Positions 41,445 to 50,421 of a DNA stretch of 64,000 bases are shown one piece after another. The notes beneath the pieces were generated by a model that had not been told where the DNA came from, ran no database searches, and saw only the letters and a program-made list of their open reading frames with translations. Positions within the stretch are counted from its first letter, which is position 1. The number at the start of each line of letters is the position of its first letter. A program made the translations under genes and the position numbers. Source of the DNA: Rhizobium sp. CG5 (GTDB lineage: Bacteria; Pseudomonadota; Alphaproteobacteria; Rhizobiales; Rhizobiaceae); assembly GCF_023701945.1 (NCBI RefSeq), contig NZ_JABAEF010000016.1, forward strand, positions 81,203 through 145,202. Reading direction: 5' to 3'.

Positions 41445-41753
41445 GAGGGCTCTGGTCGACCTCTTTGCCTCAATAGGCAGCGCTGCCATAATATTGGGGG
41501 CTGTATTTAGCGGCTCCCGCTGAGCTGCATCATATTGAGGATTTGCTGCCGAGCGCGCATAGAACGCGTGGCCGGTACGGACCCCTTCAAGACCTTGGAC
41601 GGCAAATATCGGCGGGAAACTGCTGCTCGCTGCGGCCTGGATGAATGACGTAATGGCGCCGTTTCCAGACAGTCCACTTTAAAGGGGCGAGGATCGGTAA
41701 GCTATCGTACACCAACCGATCCCATTGCGGCCGGACATCTGGCTCGCCGCCCC
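41445..41753. other. 309-base region without a recognisable gene
   Basis: Lies between the LysR gene and the convergently encoded (R)-transaminase-like gene. No coding frame, RNA gene or intrinsic terminator with a T-run was recognised. Confidence 0.5.
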
Positions 41754-42665
41754 TCACACGTCGTCGTAATTCACCGGCGTTGCATGCCAGCCCTCGGCGC
41801 GCCTTGCCCAGAAGCGATCTTTCAATGTGGTCGAGATCGGCCCCGGCCGGTCGTTTCCCATGATGCGGCCGTCAATGCGCGACACCGGCATGATGCCGCC
41901 GGCCGTGGTACAGGTGAAGATCTCGTCGGCCTCGCGTAGTTCCTTCGCCGGCACGTCGCGGATCTCGCATCGGATGCCGAGTTCCTTGCAAAGCTCGAAG
42001 ACGGATTGCCGCGTTATGCCGTCGAGGCCGCCGCGTGCGGGGGTGGCGACCACGCCATCGATGATCGAGAAAACGTTGAAGCCCGGTCCCTCGGTGACAT
42101 TGCCGTCCCCATCGAGCAGGACGCTATAGTCGGCGCCCCTGTCATAGGCCTCGAACAGGCCGGCGGTGAGGTCACCCCAGTGAAAATTCTTCACGCGCGG
42201 ATCGAAGGATTCCGGCGGGATGCGCAGCGTTTTTGCGATGACCAGATGGAGGCCCCGGACGAAATGTTCCTCGGTCGCGATCGACACCCATGGCACGGCA
42301 TAGGCGATCAGGTAATTGCGGGCGTTCAACGGATGGCGCGGCAGGCCGGGAAGTGGAAGGCCGCGCAGACAGTCCATCGCCACATAGGCCGAGGTGAGGC
42401 CGGTCATGGCGACCAGCCGGTTGAGGATCGCCCGGATCGCGTCGTCGCTCTCCGGCGGCTTCAGCCGGAGCGCGTCCATCGAGGCGCGGAAGCGGCGGAG
42501 ATGGTCGTCAAGGCGGAAGAAATTGCCGTCGGTGACGCCGACAACGTCATAGGTAACGTCGGAGCGGCGATAGCCGAAATCGGTAACGTGGACGTTCGCC
42601 TCGGCGATCGGCACATAGCGGCCGTCGACATAAGCGGCGCCGGCGGCAAAACGGTTTGTCTCCAT
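41754..42665 (-). CDS. Fold-type IV PLP aminotransferase, second (R)-amine-transaminase-like enzyme
   Basis: A 303-residue class IV aminotransferase. Catalytic Lys159 is in RVKNFHWGDLTAGLFEAYDRGA; GDGNVTEGPGFNVF, GITRQSVFEL and FTCTTAGGIMPVSRIDG complete the PLP site. It shares the (R)-transaminase-like layout of the enzyme at 17586 but lacks its N-terminal extension. The ATG at 42665 follows AAGGAGGGAGACA; longer starts have no such site. Last gene of the hyuA-hyuB-hyuB unit, suggesting it handles an amine or keto acid linked to that pathway. Substrate unknown. Confidence 0.87.
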   Translation of the reverse strand: METNRFAAGAAYVDGRYVPIAEANVHVTDFGYRRSDVTYDVVGVTDGNFFRLDDHLRRFRASMDALRLKPPESDDAIRAILNRLVAMTGLTSAYVAMDCLRGLPLPGLPRHPLNARNYLIAYAVPWVSIATEEHFVRGLHLVIAKTLRIPPESFDPRVKNFHWGDLTAGLFEAYDRGADYSVLLDGDGNVTEGPGFNVFSIIDGVVATPARGGLDGITRQSVFELCKELGIRCEIRDVPAKELREADEIFTCTTAGGIMPVSRIDGRIMGNDRPGPISTTLKDRFWARRAEGWHATPVNYDDV

Positions 42666-42755
42666 TGTCTCCCTCCTTATGGTTTTCGCGCGAGGCCGAT
42701 CCGCGGCGCAAACAGCGCCGCGGGCCTCGTCCATCGCATGAACGTTGGTCTGGCG

Positions 42756-44552
42756 TCAGGCCAGGGCGCGCAAAGCCTCCGTCGCGGCTATGTCGATCGC
42801 CAGCGTCCCGTCCTCGGCCGAGCCGGTGATGGCAAGGCCGTAGACCTCGCGGGCGCGCTCGACGCTGATCCAGCCCTCGGAGAGGTCGGCGAACACCGCC
42901 TCTGGGCTGCGCGTTTTCGGATCGCCGTAGCCGCCACCGCCGGCCGAGACCGAGATCACAGATTCCCCCGGTGCAAGGGCGAGGCCGTAGCAGCCGGGAA
43001 GCCGGGTGAGGCTGCCGTCACGCTCCCGCTTGAAGGCGTCGGAAAGCCCGCCCGGACCGCCGCCGGCCGCCCCGAGCGCCGGGTTGATCGTGCCGTCGGC
43101 GGTGTAGATCACCGTCATGTTGCAGCCGTCCACCGGGCCGAACTCCGAGCGGATCGACGGCGCGCCGCGATGGCGGCCCGCGCCTTCTGTGTCGGTGACC
43201 AGTTCGCGGGAGGCGACGAAGAGAGGATGGTGGAGCTCGTCGACCTCGACGCTGTCCTGCCGGCAAAGGCCGGCATTGCCGGTGTGGATCATGGTCAGAT
43301 ACCCGTCGCTGATCGGCGTTCCCGCGCCGCCGGAGACGCCGAGGAAGATCTGGTTGACGAAGGCCTCGCCGCTCTTCGGATCCTTGCCCGAGATGACACC
43401 CATGGCCGGCGGCATGATCGAGCCGACCTCGGCCATGCCGTAGCCGCTGGCGATCTCGGCCATGGCGCGCTGCACCGGCGAGGAGACGCGGTCGGCAAGG
43501 TTGGTCGTCGCCACGGAGCAGGAAGCCGGATGGCGCGGGATACCGACGACGCAGTTTTCCCGGAGTTTTACCTCGACGCGACGAAAACTGCCGGCATTCG
43601 GCGGCACCGAATGGTCGAGCAGACCATTATAGATGCCGATCATAGCCGAGGTGCGGGCGCAGCCTTCCGACAGATTGAGGCCGGAGGGCTGGCAGTCGAT
43701 ATTGTCGGTGAGGTCGACCGTAATCCGCCCCGCCGTCGCGTCGATTTCGAGCGTCACGTTGACCGGAATCCCGTTCGGCACGCCGGGAAACGGGTCGTGG
43801 GCGGAATGGACCGTAACTTTGCCGGACGGCAGGCGGGAAATTGCCTGCGCCATCTTGTCTTCCGAATAGGCGAACCAGCTCTCGGCATAGTCTTTCAGCG
43901 TGTCCCAGCCGATCTCCTTTCCGAGCGCCAGAAGCTCGCGCTCGCCGATGCGCACGGCACCGAGCGTCGCCAGGTAATCGCCCCACCACTGTTCCGAGAC
44001 GCGGATGCGCGCACGGCACATGCGGATGAGATCCTGATTGTCCTCGTAGCCGGACTGGATCTTGGCTGCGGAAAAAATCAGTGCACCTTCGTTATAGACG
44101 TCGGAGGCATCGCCCATATAGGTGGTCGGCTTGGAATTGCCGCAGTCGGCCTGATGCGCCTTGGCGAGCACGAAGAAGCGGGTGATGCCTTCCTCGTCGA
44201 CCACAGGGACGATCAGGCAATGGTCGGCGGCGTGCGAATCCCCCTCGTAGGGGCTATTGTGCAGGAAGCAGTCGCCGGCCTTCAGCACTGGATGATACTT
44301 CTTCACATACTGGCACATGATGTCCGGACCGATCAGCGTATGGATCGGGAGGCTCTCGGCGGAGGCGAGAAGCTCGCAGTCGGCCGTGAGGATGACGCAG
44401 GAAAAGTCGTGCGCAGTGTTCAGGACGCCGGACCTCGCCGTGCGGAACAGCGTGTTCTGCATCTTGCGAGCGATCCCCTCCATTCGGTTGGAGATGATCG
44501 CCATGCGCACGCCCTTGGCGGGCGCCTCGACGGTCTTCGAGATGATCGACAT
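42756..44552 (-). CDS. Hydantoinase B/oxoprolinase-family subunit (copy 1)
   Basis: A 598-residue HyuB-type subunit. Known members form ATP-dependent hydantoinases, 5-oxoprolinases or acetone/acetophenone carboxylases with a HyuA partner. Seen: LFRTARSGVLNTAHDFSCVI near residue 35, LHNSPYEGDSHAADHCLIVPVV (family form is usually NDPYxGGTH), CSVATTNLADRVSSPVQRAMAEI and the glycine-rich AGGGGYGDPKTRSPE. It is closely similar to the next gene across its length (tandem duplication). RBS AGAGGAGAGTTTCC precedes the ATG. Partner is HyuA at 46382. Confidence 0.9.
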   Translation of the reverse strand: MSIISKTVEAPAKGVRMAIISNRMEGIARKMQNTLFRTARSGVLNTAHDFSCVILTADCELLASAESLPIHTLIGPDIMCQYVKKYHPVLKAGDCFLHNSPYEGDSHAADHCLIVPVVDEEGITRFFVLAKAHQADCGNSKPTTYMGDASDVYNEGALIFSAAKIQSGYEDNQDLIRMCRARIRVSEQWWGDYLATLGAVRIGERELLALGKEIGWDTLKDYAESWFAYSEDKMAQAISRLPSGKVTVHSAHDPFPGVPNGIPVNVTLEIDATAGRITVDLTDNIDCQPSGLNLSEGCARTSAMIGIYNGLLDHSVPPNAGSFRRVEVKLRENCVVGIPRHPASCSVATTNLADRVSSPVQRAMAEIASGYGMAEVGSIMPPAMGVISGKDPKSGEAFVNQIFLGVSGGAGTPISDGYLTMIHTGNAGLCRQDSVEVDELHHPLFVASRELVTDTEGAGRHRGAPSIRSEFGPVDGCNMTVIYTADGTINPALGAAGGGPGGLSDAFKRERDGSLTRLPGCYGLALAPGESVISVSAGGGGYGDPKTRSPEAVFADLSEGWISVERAREVYGLAITGSAEDGTLAIDIAATEALRALA

Positions 44553-44564
44553 GGAAACTCTCCT

Positions 44565-46370
44565 CTACAGGTTGGCGGCGAGCGCTGCCCGTTGCACCTT
44601 TGTCGCGTCAAGATCGACGGCGAGCGAATCATCGTCGGGGCTGCCGGTGGTGATGAGGCCATAGACCTCGCGCGCACGGTCAGGCGTGATCCAGCCTTCG
44701 CGCAGATCGTGCAGCACACGCTCGGGCGCGCGCTGCAGTGGAGAGCCGTAGCCCCCGCCGCCCGACGAATAGGAGACGACCGTCTCGCCGGGAATAAGCT
44801 CGGCGCCGTAGCAGGCCGGCAGGCTTATAAGTGAACCGTCAAGGCCGCGCTTCAGCGCCTGCGTCCGCGCGCCTTCGGTGCCGCCGCGAGTGCCCAGGGC
44901 CGGCGTGATCGTGCCATCGGCGGTGTAGAGCACCTTCATCTCGCAGCCGGCAACCGGACCGAACTCCGCCAGCATCGAGGGCGCGCCTCGGAAAGTCCCG
45001 GCCCCTTCCGTATCGGGAACAAGACGCCGGCCAGCGACGAAGATGGGGTGATGCAACTCGTCGACCTCGATGCAGTCGAGATGACACATGCCGGCATTGC
45101 CGACATGAATGATCGAGAGGAATCCGTCGGTGACCGGCGTGCCGGCGCCGCCGGTGACGCCGATATGGATCTGGTTGACGAAGGGCTCGTTCTCGTGGCG
45201 TGGATCTTTGCCGGAAATGACGCCCATGCCCGGCGGCATGATCGGCCCGGTCTCGGCCATGCCGAAACCGGGCGCGATTTCGGCCAATGCCCGCTGCACC
45301 GGATTGGCGACGCGATCGGCGAGATTGGTCGTCGCCACCGAGCAGGAGGCCGGATGGCGGGGGATGCCGACGCAGCAGTTTTCCCGAATCCTGATGTCAA
45401 GCCGGCGGAAGCTGCCGGCATTGACCGGCACCGTATGGTCGATCAGGCTGTTGAAGATCGCCACCATCGCCGCGCTCATCGACGTGCCCTCTGTGAGGTT
45501 GAGGCCGCAGGGCTGGCAATCGGGATTGTCGGTGAGGTCGACGCGGATCATCGCGGCGGTCGCGTCCACTTCGACAACGGCCTTGACGGGAATGCCATCC
45601 GGCACGCCGGGGAAGGGATCGTGCGCCGTCGTGACGACGCGCTTGCCGGAGGGCAGTCTTGCGATGGCATCGGCCATCTTGCGCTCGGAATAGTCGAACC
45701 AGCTCTCGGCATAGTTGTCCAGCTCCGCCCAGCCGAAGGTCTTGCCCAGTTCGAGGATCTCGCGCTCGCCGATGCGCACTGCGCCGAGTGTGGCGAGATA
45801 GTCGCCCCACCACTGGTCGGAGACGCGGATACGCGCCCGGCACATGCGGATCAGATCCTGGTTGTCCTCGTAGTCCGACTGGATTTTTGCTGCCGAGAAG
45901 ATCAGTGCGCCCTCTTCGTAGACGTCTGCGACGTCGCCGAGATAGGTGGAGGGGCGCGAATTGCCGCAATCGGCTTGGTGCGCCTTGGCGAGAACGAAGA
46001 AGCGCAGCACGCCACCATCGTCCACCACAGGCACAATGAGGCAATGATCGGCGGCATGGGAGTTGCCTTCGTAGGGGCTGTTGTGCAGGAAGCAGTCTCC
46101 CTTCTTCAGGTCCGGATGATATTTCATTACATACCGGCACATGATGTCCGGCCCGGTCAGCGTGTGGCTGGGCAGGCTTTCGGCGGCGGCGAGAAGCCGG
46201 CAATCGGCCGTTAGGATGACGCAGGAGAAATCATGCGCCGTGTTGAGGATGCCGGAGCGGGCGGTGCGGAACAGCGTATTCTGCATCTTGCGGGCGATGC
46301 TCTCGAAGCGGCTCGCGAGGATCGCCGTCTTGACGCCATCGGTCCTTCGGACCGGGATGTTCAGGTTCAT
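44565..46370 (-). CDS. Hydantoinase B/oxoprolinase-family subunit (copy 2)
   Basis: A 601-residue paralogue of the adjacent gene, sharing long identical blocks (MQNTLFRTARSG, NTAHDFSCVILTADC, SAAKIQS, YEDNQDLIRMCRARIRVS, QWWGDYLATLGAVRIGER). It has the same LHNSPYEGxSHAADH variant metal-site motif. It lies 11 bases after hyuA and 12 bases before copy 1, so one HyuA is expressed with two B subunits; a heteromeric A/B/B' enzyme is possible, as in multi-subunit acetophenone carboxylase. Substrate unknown. Confidence 0.9.
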   Translation of the reverse strand: MNLNIPVRRTDGVKTAILASRFESIARKMQNTLFRTARSGILNTAHDFSCVILTADCRLLAAAESLPSHTLTGPDIMCRYVMKYHPDLKKGDCFLHNSPYEGNSHAADHCLIVPVVDDGGVLRFFVLAKAHQADCGNSRPSTYLGDVADVYEEGALIFSAAKIQSDYEDNQDLIRMCRARIRVSDQWWGDYLATLGAVRIGEREILELGKTFGWAELDNYAESWFDYSERKMADAIARLPSGKRVVTTAHDPFPGVPDGIPVKAVVEVDATAAMIRVDLTDNPDCQPCGLNLTEGTSMSAAMVAIFNSLIDHTVPVNAGSFRRLDIRIRENCCVGIPRHPASCSVATTNLADRVANPVQRALAEIAPGFGMAETGPIMPPGMGVISGKDPRHENEPFVNQIHIGVTGGAGTPVTDGFLSIIHVGNAGMCHLDCIEVDELHHPIFVAGRRLVPDTEGAGTFRGAPSMLAEFGPVAGCEMKVLYTADGTITPALGTRGGTEGARTQALKRGLDGSLISLPACYGAELIPGETVVSYSSGGGGYGSPLQRAPERVLHDLREGWITPDRAREVYGLITTGSPDDDSLAVDLDATKVQRAALAANL

Positions 46371-46381
46371 GACGCAACCTT

Positions 46382-48439
46382 TCAGAACGTGACTTTGAGA
46401 CCGCCGCCATCGGTGCGCTGGGCGAGCGTGCCCGGATCGACGACAACGGTGGTGAACGAGGATTCGATGATCGCCGGCCCGTTGACCGGCGCATTGGCAG
46501 GCATAGTCTCGAAGCGGATGACCTCGGCGTTGGTCCAGCCTGTCTCGGTGAAATAGACCGGCCGCCGGGCGACCCGGGCAGCGACGTCCTCCATCGGCAG
46601 GCGACCTGTGCCGCCTTCGCGGATCTTGCAGCTCACCTTGGCGCGCCAGGTGACGAACTCGATGTCGGAATCTGGATCGGTGATCTCGAAGATAGTCCTG
46701 TGGGTCTCGTGGAAGGCCTGCTTCAGCGCAGCAAGATCGGCCTCGTCGCGGATGCGGCTTGTCGTCATCGGCACCTCAATCTCCCAGATCTGGTGCATGT
46801 AACGCGCCTCGACCGAAAACTCCGTGGTCACGCTCAGCGCCCCGGCCCCGGGCCCTTCGGCAAAGGCCTTGCAGCGCGCGTCGAGGCTGTCGAGCACGGC
46901 GTTCACCTGGTCATAGGCGAAACGGCGGCTGGTCGTGTACTGCATCTGGGCATAGTCGGAGGTGACGTCCGACATCAGCGCGCCGGCGGCCGACAGCACC
47001 GAGCCCGCCTCGGGGATGAGAACGCCTGCGCAGCCGAGACGGCGGCCGACCGCAACGGCATTGAGGCCGGCAGCACCGCCGCCGCCGATCAGCACGGCGT
47101 TCGACGGGTCGATGCCCTGGTTGATGGTGATCTCGTCGATGGCGCCCACCATCTTCTCGGTCGCTAGCGTCAGCACGGAAGCTGCCGCCTCCTCGACGCT
47201 GAGGCCCAGCGGCTCGGCGATCTTCACCTGAAGCACCTTTCGCGCGGCCTCCCGGTCAAGCACCATCGTGCCGCCAAGGAAGAAGTCGGGGTCGATATAG
47301 CCGAGGATGATCGAGCAGTCGGTCACGGTCGGCTCGGTGCCGCCCTTGCCATAGGCGACGGGGCCGGGGGTTGAGCCGGCCGATTGCGGGCCGACGCGCA
47401 GAAGCCCGCCATCGTCCACCCAGGCGATCGAGCCGCCGCCGGCGCCGATGCTCTTCACGTCGACCGAGGGGAAGCCGGTCATGTGACCGCGGAACCGCTG
47501 GCCGATCCAGGTCTCGCGTGTCCAGGGAATGCGTCCGTCGCGCACCAGGCTGATGTCATAGGTGGTGCCGCCGGTATCGGCGACGATCGCTTCCGCTTGG
47601 TTGAAATCCCGGTCGGTGTAGAAGCGGCCGGCGATCGGCGCCATGGCCGGGCCAGAATTGATCGAATGGATCGGCGCGCGGGCGACTGCCTCCGCGTCCA
47701 TGATGCCGCCGCCGGAGGTGACCATCAGCGTGCGGCCGGTAAAGCCCGCTTCGCGCAGCCGCCGCGTCAGACTGTCGAGATAATCGAACATCAGCGGCTT
47801 GAGCGAGGCATCAATGACGGTGGCAGAGGCGCGGCGATATTCGCGCAAGGTCGGGTTCAGCGCGTGGGAGAGCGTGACCGGCACGCCGGGCAGGTGCTCG
47901 GCCAGCAACTCGCCCATCCTGATCTCATGGGCCGGATTGACGATCGACCAGAGGAAGCAGACGCCGACCGCCTCGACCTTCATCGCCTTCAGCCGCTCGA
48001 TGGCCGCGATCGTGGCCACCTCGTCGAGCGCTTTGTGAACAGTGCCATCGGCCTCAATCCGCTCGGGGATCTCGAAGGTCAGCCGGCGCGGCACATAGGG
48101 CTCGGGATAGGCAACGGTGAAATTGAACGGCTCGATGCGGCCGCCCTCGCGGATGACCAGCACGTCGGGATGTCCTTCAGTTGTCAGGAAGGCGGTGCGG
48201 GCCGTGTTGCCGGTGAGGATCGCGTTGATGGCGCGCGTCGTGCCGTGAATGAACATGTCGGCCTTCGACAGAAAGGCCTGGCGCTCCATGCCGAAGTGTT
48301 CGGCGGCAAGTGTCAGTGCATTCAGCACGCCGCGGACCGGATCGTCCGGTGTGGTCGATGCTTTGAAGAGACGGATTTCCTCGCCGTCCTCGACAACGAG
48401 GTCCGTGAAAGTCCCACCTGTGTCACACGCTAGACGCAT
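46382..48439 (-). CDS. Hydantoinase A/oxoprolinase-family ATP-binding subunit (first set)
   Basis: A 685-residue HyuA-type subunit of the actin/hexokinase-like ATPase fold: N-terminal CDTGGTFTDLVVEDG (phosphate 1), VADTGGTTYDISLV (phosphate 2) and VLIGGGGAAGLNAVAVGRRLG (adenosine). It activates the substrate by phosphorylation for the HyuB partner. The ATG at 48439 follows AAGGACTGAGCTG. First gene of the leftward unit and divergent from the chaperonin gene, with a palindrome-rich 160-base gap between them. It differs clearly from HyuA at 57285, so the two sets are not simple duplicates. Confidence 0.92.
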   Translation of the reverse strand: MRLACDTGGTFTDLVVEDGEEIRLFKASTTPDDPVRGVLNALTLAAEHFGMERQAFLSKADMFIHGTTRAINAILTGNTARTAFLTTEGHPDVLVIREGGRIEPFNFTVAYPEPYVPRRLTFEIPERIEADGTVHKALDEVATIAAIERLKAMKVEAVGVCFLWSIVNPAHEIRMGELLAEHLPGVPVTLSHALNPTLREYRRASATVIDASLKPLMFDYLDSLTRRLREAGFTGRTLMVTSGGGIMDAEAVARAPIHSINSGPAMAPIAGRFYTDRDFNQAEAIVADTGGTTYDISLVRDGRIPWTRETWIGQRFRGHMTGFPSVDVKSIGAGGGSIAWVDDGGLLRVGPQSAGSTPGPVAYGKGGTEPTVTDCSIILGYIDPDFFLGGTMVLDREAARKVLQVKIAEPLGLSVEEAAASVLTLATEKMVGAIDEITINQGIDPSNAVLIGGGGAAGLNAVAVGRRLGCAGVLIPEAGSVLSAAGALMSDVTSDYAQMQYTTSRRFAYDQVNAVLDSLDARCKAFAEGPGAGALSVTTEFSVEARYMHQIWEIEVPMTTSRIRDEADLAALKQAFHETHRTIFEITDPDSDIEFVTWRAKVSCKIREGGTGRLPMEDVAARVARRPVYFTETGWTNAEVIRFETMPANAPVNGPAIIESSFTTVVVDPGTLAQRTDGGGLKVTF

Positions 48440-48470
48440 CAGCTCAGTCCTTGTTCATCGCTTCGGAAAC

Positions 48471-48511
48471 AGGCAAAACATTGCACAAAAAATGTGATCA
48501 CAGTTTTGCCT
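48471..48511. promoter_or_regulatory. Nested palindromic operator between hyuA and the chaperonin gene
   Basis: Outer arms AGGCAAAAC (48471-48479) and GTTTTGCCT (48503-48511) are perfect 9-bp inverted repeats. Inside, TGTGATCACA (48493-48502) is a perfect 10-bp palindrome. It lies 54 bases from the hyuA start. The same 10-mer recurs before the ABC operon at 50377. The GntR regulator at 56283 is the candidate binder. Confidence 0.6.
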
Positions 48512-48601
48512 CTTGAAACTCGATGCAATCCACGTGCCATATGGTAGGCGGGCCCGGAAAACGGCTCTGGAAGACCGAATTGAACAGGAAAGGTGCAGCT
48601 T

Positions 48602-50164
48602 GTGAGCAAAATGATTGTGCAGTGCGGCGAAAATGCCCGGCTATCCTTGATGCATGGCATTGATCTGGTTGCGGATCTCGTGGCAACGACGATCGGACCC
48701 GCCGGGAGGGCCGTCCTGTCGGCGCGCAATCACACGGCGCCCGTTCTTCTGCGGGGCGGCAATGCAATAGCGAACGAGGTGGTGGTCGAGGGGCCGGGAT
48801 TGCGTGCCGGCAGCATTGCCATGCGGCAGCTGGCGTCCGATGTTCAGGCTACGGCGGGGGACGGAACCTCGACCGCGCTCCTCCTCGCCCGCGCACTCTT
48901 TCACGGAGCAAGCTACGGAATACATTGTGGTTTTTCTCCGGTCGCCGTGAGGCAAGGCATCATTTCACATGGTGAGCATGTCCTCGCGGAGCTTGCTATG
49001 GCCACTCGTCCGGTCACTGACGGAGATGCGCTTGGCATTGCCGTCCGTGCGGCCGGCGGTGATAGCGATATCGGGCGTATTGTCCAGGCCGCCTTCGTCG
49101 AAGCCGGGCCTGAAGGGGTGGTGCAGGTCGAGGCAGGGCATGGCCGCGAGGACGACCTCGACCTGCGGCGTGGCATGACCTTTACGCAGGGCTTGTTGTC
49201 GGCCAACTTCGCCACGGATCCGGCCGGCCAAGTGGTCGAGCTCAACAAGCCATTGATATTGCTCCATCAAGGACCGATTGACGGCTTCACCGATATTGCC
49301 CGGATCCTCGAAATGATCGCGCAATCCGGCAAGGAGCTGCTGATTGTCGCCGACAGATTCGCGCCCGAGGCGATGGCAACGCTCGTCGCCAACCGCCAGA
49401 CTCAGGGGTTTCGTGTGACGCCGATGCTGGCGCCGGGCGTCGGGCCTTGGCGGGCACTACTCCTGGAGGATATGGCCGTCGCGACCGGCGCGACGCTGGT
49501 TGGCGCCACGGTCGGAACGGCGTTGCGGCAGTTACGGCCCGACATGCTCGGGCGTGCCGACCTCGTGACCATGACCCGGCAATCGACGGCAGTTATTGGC
49601 GGAAAAGGCGAGAAAAGTGGGATTCTGGCCCATTGCGACGGCATCCGGCTGGCGATCAAACGCGAGCGTTATCTCGCTCATGATCGGGAGCAGCACCAGC
49701 AGCGCCTTGCCCGTTTTCAGGCCGGCGTCGCCCGGCTTCGGATCGGCGGGGATACGCCAACGGTGCTCGCATCTCGACAGGCACGCGCCACCTCTGCCGC
49801 CGCCGCTCTGCGTGCCACGTCCGGCGGTGTGATCCCCGGCGGCGCAGCGGCGCTGATCCATGCCGGCAGACGCTCCGTTCGGTTCTTGCCGAAGGATGAT
49901 CTCGGCCGGGTGACGGGTGTCATCTTCGCCCGTGCCTTGGCCGCGCCGATGGCGGCGCTGGTTGAAAATTGCGGCGAGGATGGACGCGCCGTTTGCCATA
50001 GATTGGAAATGGGTGCGGAAAATCAATCCTATGACGTAGAAAGCCGGTGCGCTGCCGATGCCGATCACCTCGCCATTCCGGCATCGATCCTAACCGGTGC
50101 GCTGCGCGCCGCATGCGCCTTCGCCGCCAATATGATCGGTGTCGAGGCGTCCGTGACAAAATAA
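48602..50164 (+). CDS. Highly divergent GroEL/Cpn60-type chaperonin paralogue
   Basis: A 520-residue chaperonin homologue collinear with GroEL. With the GTG at 48602 (AGGAAAGG upstream) the numbering matches E. coli: IGPAGR at 31-36 and the nucleotide motif AGDGTST with Asp87. Helices such as FARALAAPMAALVENCGED correspond to GroEL near residue 430. However Asp52 is Gly (LLRGGNA), Asp398 aligns with Ser (QARATSAAAALRAT), and the nucleotide-contacting Asp495 region reads AIPASIL. The Gly-Gly-Met tail is absent. ATP hydrolysis is probably weak or lost. Encoded at the head of the rightward catabolic unit, divergent from hyuA, so it may be a dedicated assembly factor (inference). Confidence 0.85.
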   Translation: MSKMIVQCGENARLSLMHGIDLVADLVATTIGPAGRAVLSARNHTAPVLLRGGNAIANEVVVEGPGLRAGSIAMRQLASDVQATAGDGTSTALLLARALFHGASYGIHCGFSPVAVRQGIISHGEHVLAELAMATRPVTDGDALGIAVRAAGGDSDIGRIVQAAFVEAGPEGVVQVEAGHGREDDLDLRRGMTFTQGLLSANFATDPAGQVVELNKPLILLHQGPIDGFTDIARILEMIAQSGKELLIVADRFAPEAMATLVANRQTQGFRVTPMLAPGVGPWRALLLEDMAVATGATLVGATVGTALRQLRPDMLGRADLVTMTRQSTAVIGGKGEKSGILAHCDGIRLAIKRERYLAHDREQHQQRLARFQAGVARLRIGGDTPTVLASRQARATSAAAALRATSGGVIPGGAAALIHAGRRSVRFLPKDDLGRVTGVIFARALAAPMAALVENCGEDGRAVCHRLEMGAENQSYDVESRCAADADHLAIPASILTGALRAACAFAANMIGVEASVTK

Positions 50165-50376
50165 GGGCCAAAGTGGTGGCGCTGTGCCAGTGCCACACGT
50201 CCGACCGTCAGGTGGAGTGCACATTTTGTCATCCGAATCGTCCGGTATGTCGGGCAAAAGATGATTTTTTGCGCATACACACCGTCGTCCGCAAAACTGT
50301 TCCCCCTCGCATGCGCGCGCGTACAATGCTGCGCTGCAAACATACTGATTTTTCCAGTTTGGCACGCGTATTGCAT

Positions 50377-50386
50377 TGTGATCACA
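50377..50386. promoter_or_regulatory. TGTGATCACA palindrome upstream of the ABC operon
   Basis: Perfect 10-bp palindrome, identical (with a following G) to the core at 48493-48502, 35 bases before the ATPase start. TTGCA also lies nearby upstream at both sites. Probable shared operator. Confidence 0.55.
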
Positions 50387-50421
50387 GAAATCGATGTTTT
50401 TGTTTTCTGGAGATTCCGCCC

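Noticed and set aside
42006..44834. 942-codon plus-strand open frame opposite the hyuB genes
   Set aside because: A GC-rich antisense shadow of the hyuB copies; no family resemblance and no ribosome site.
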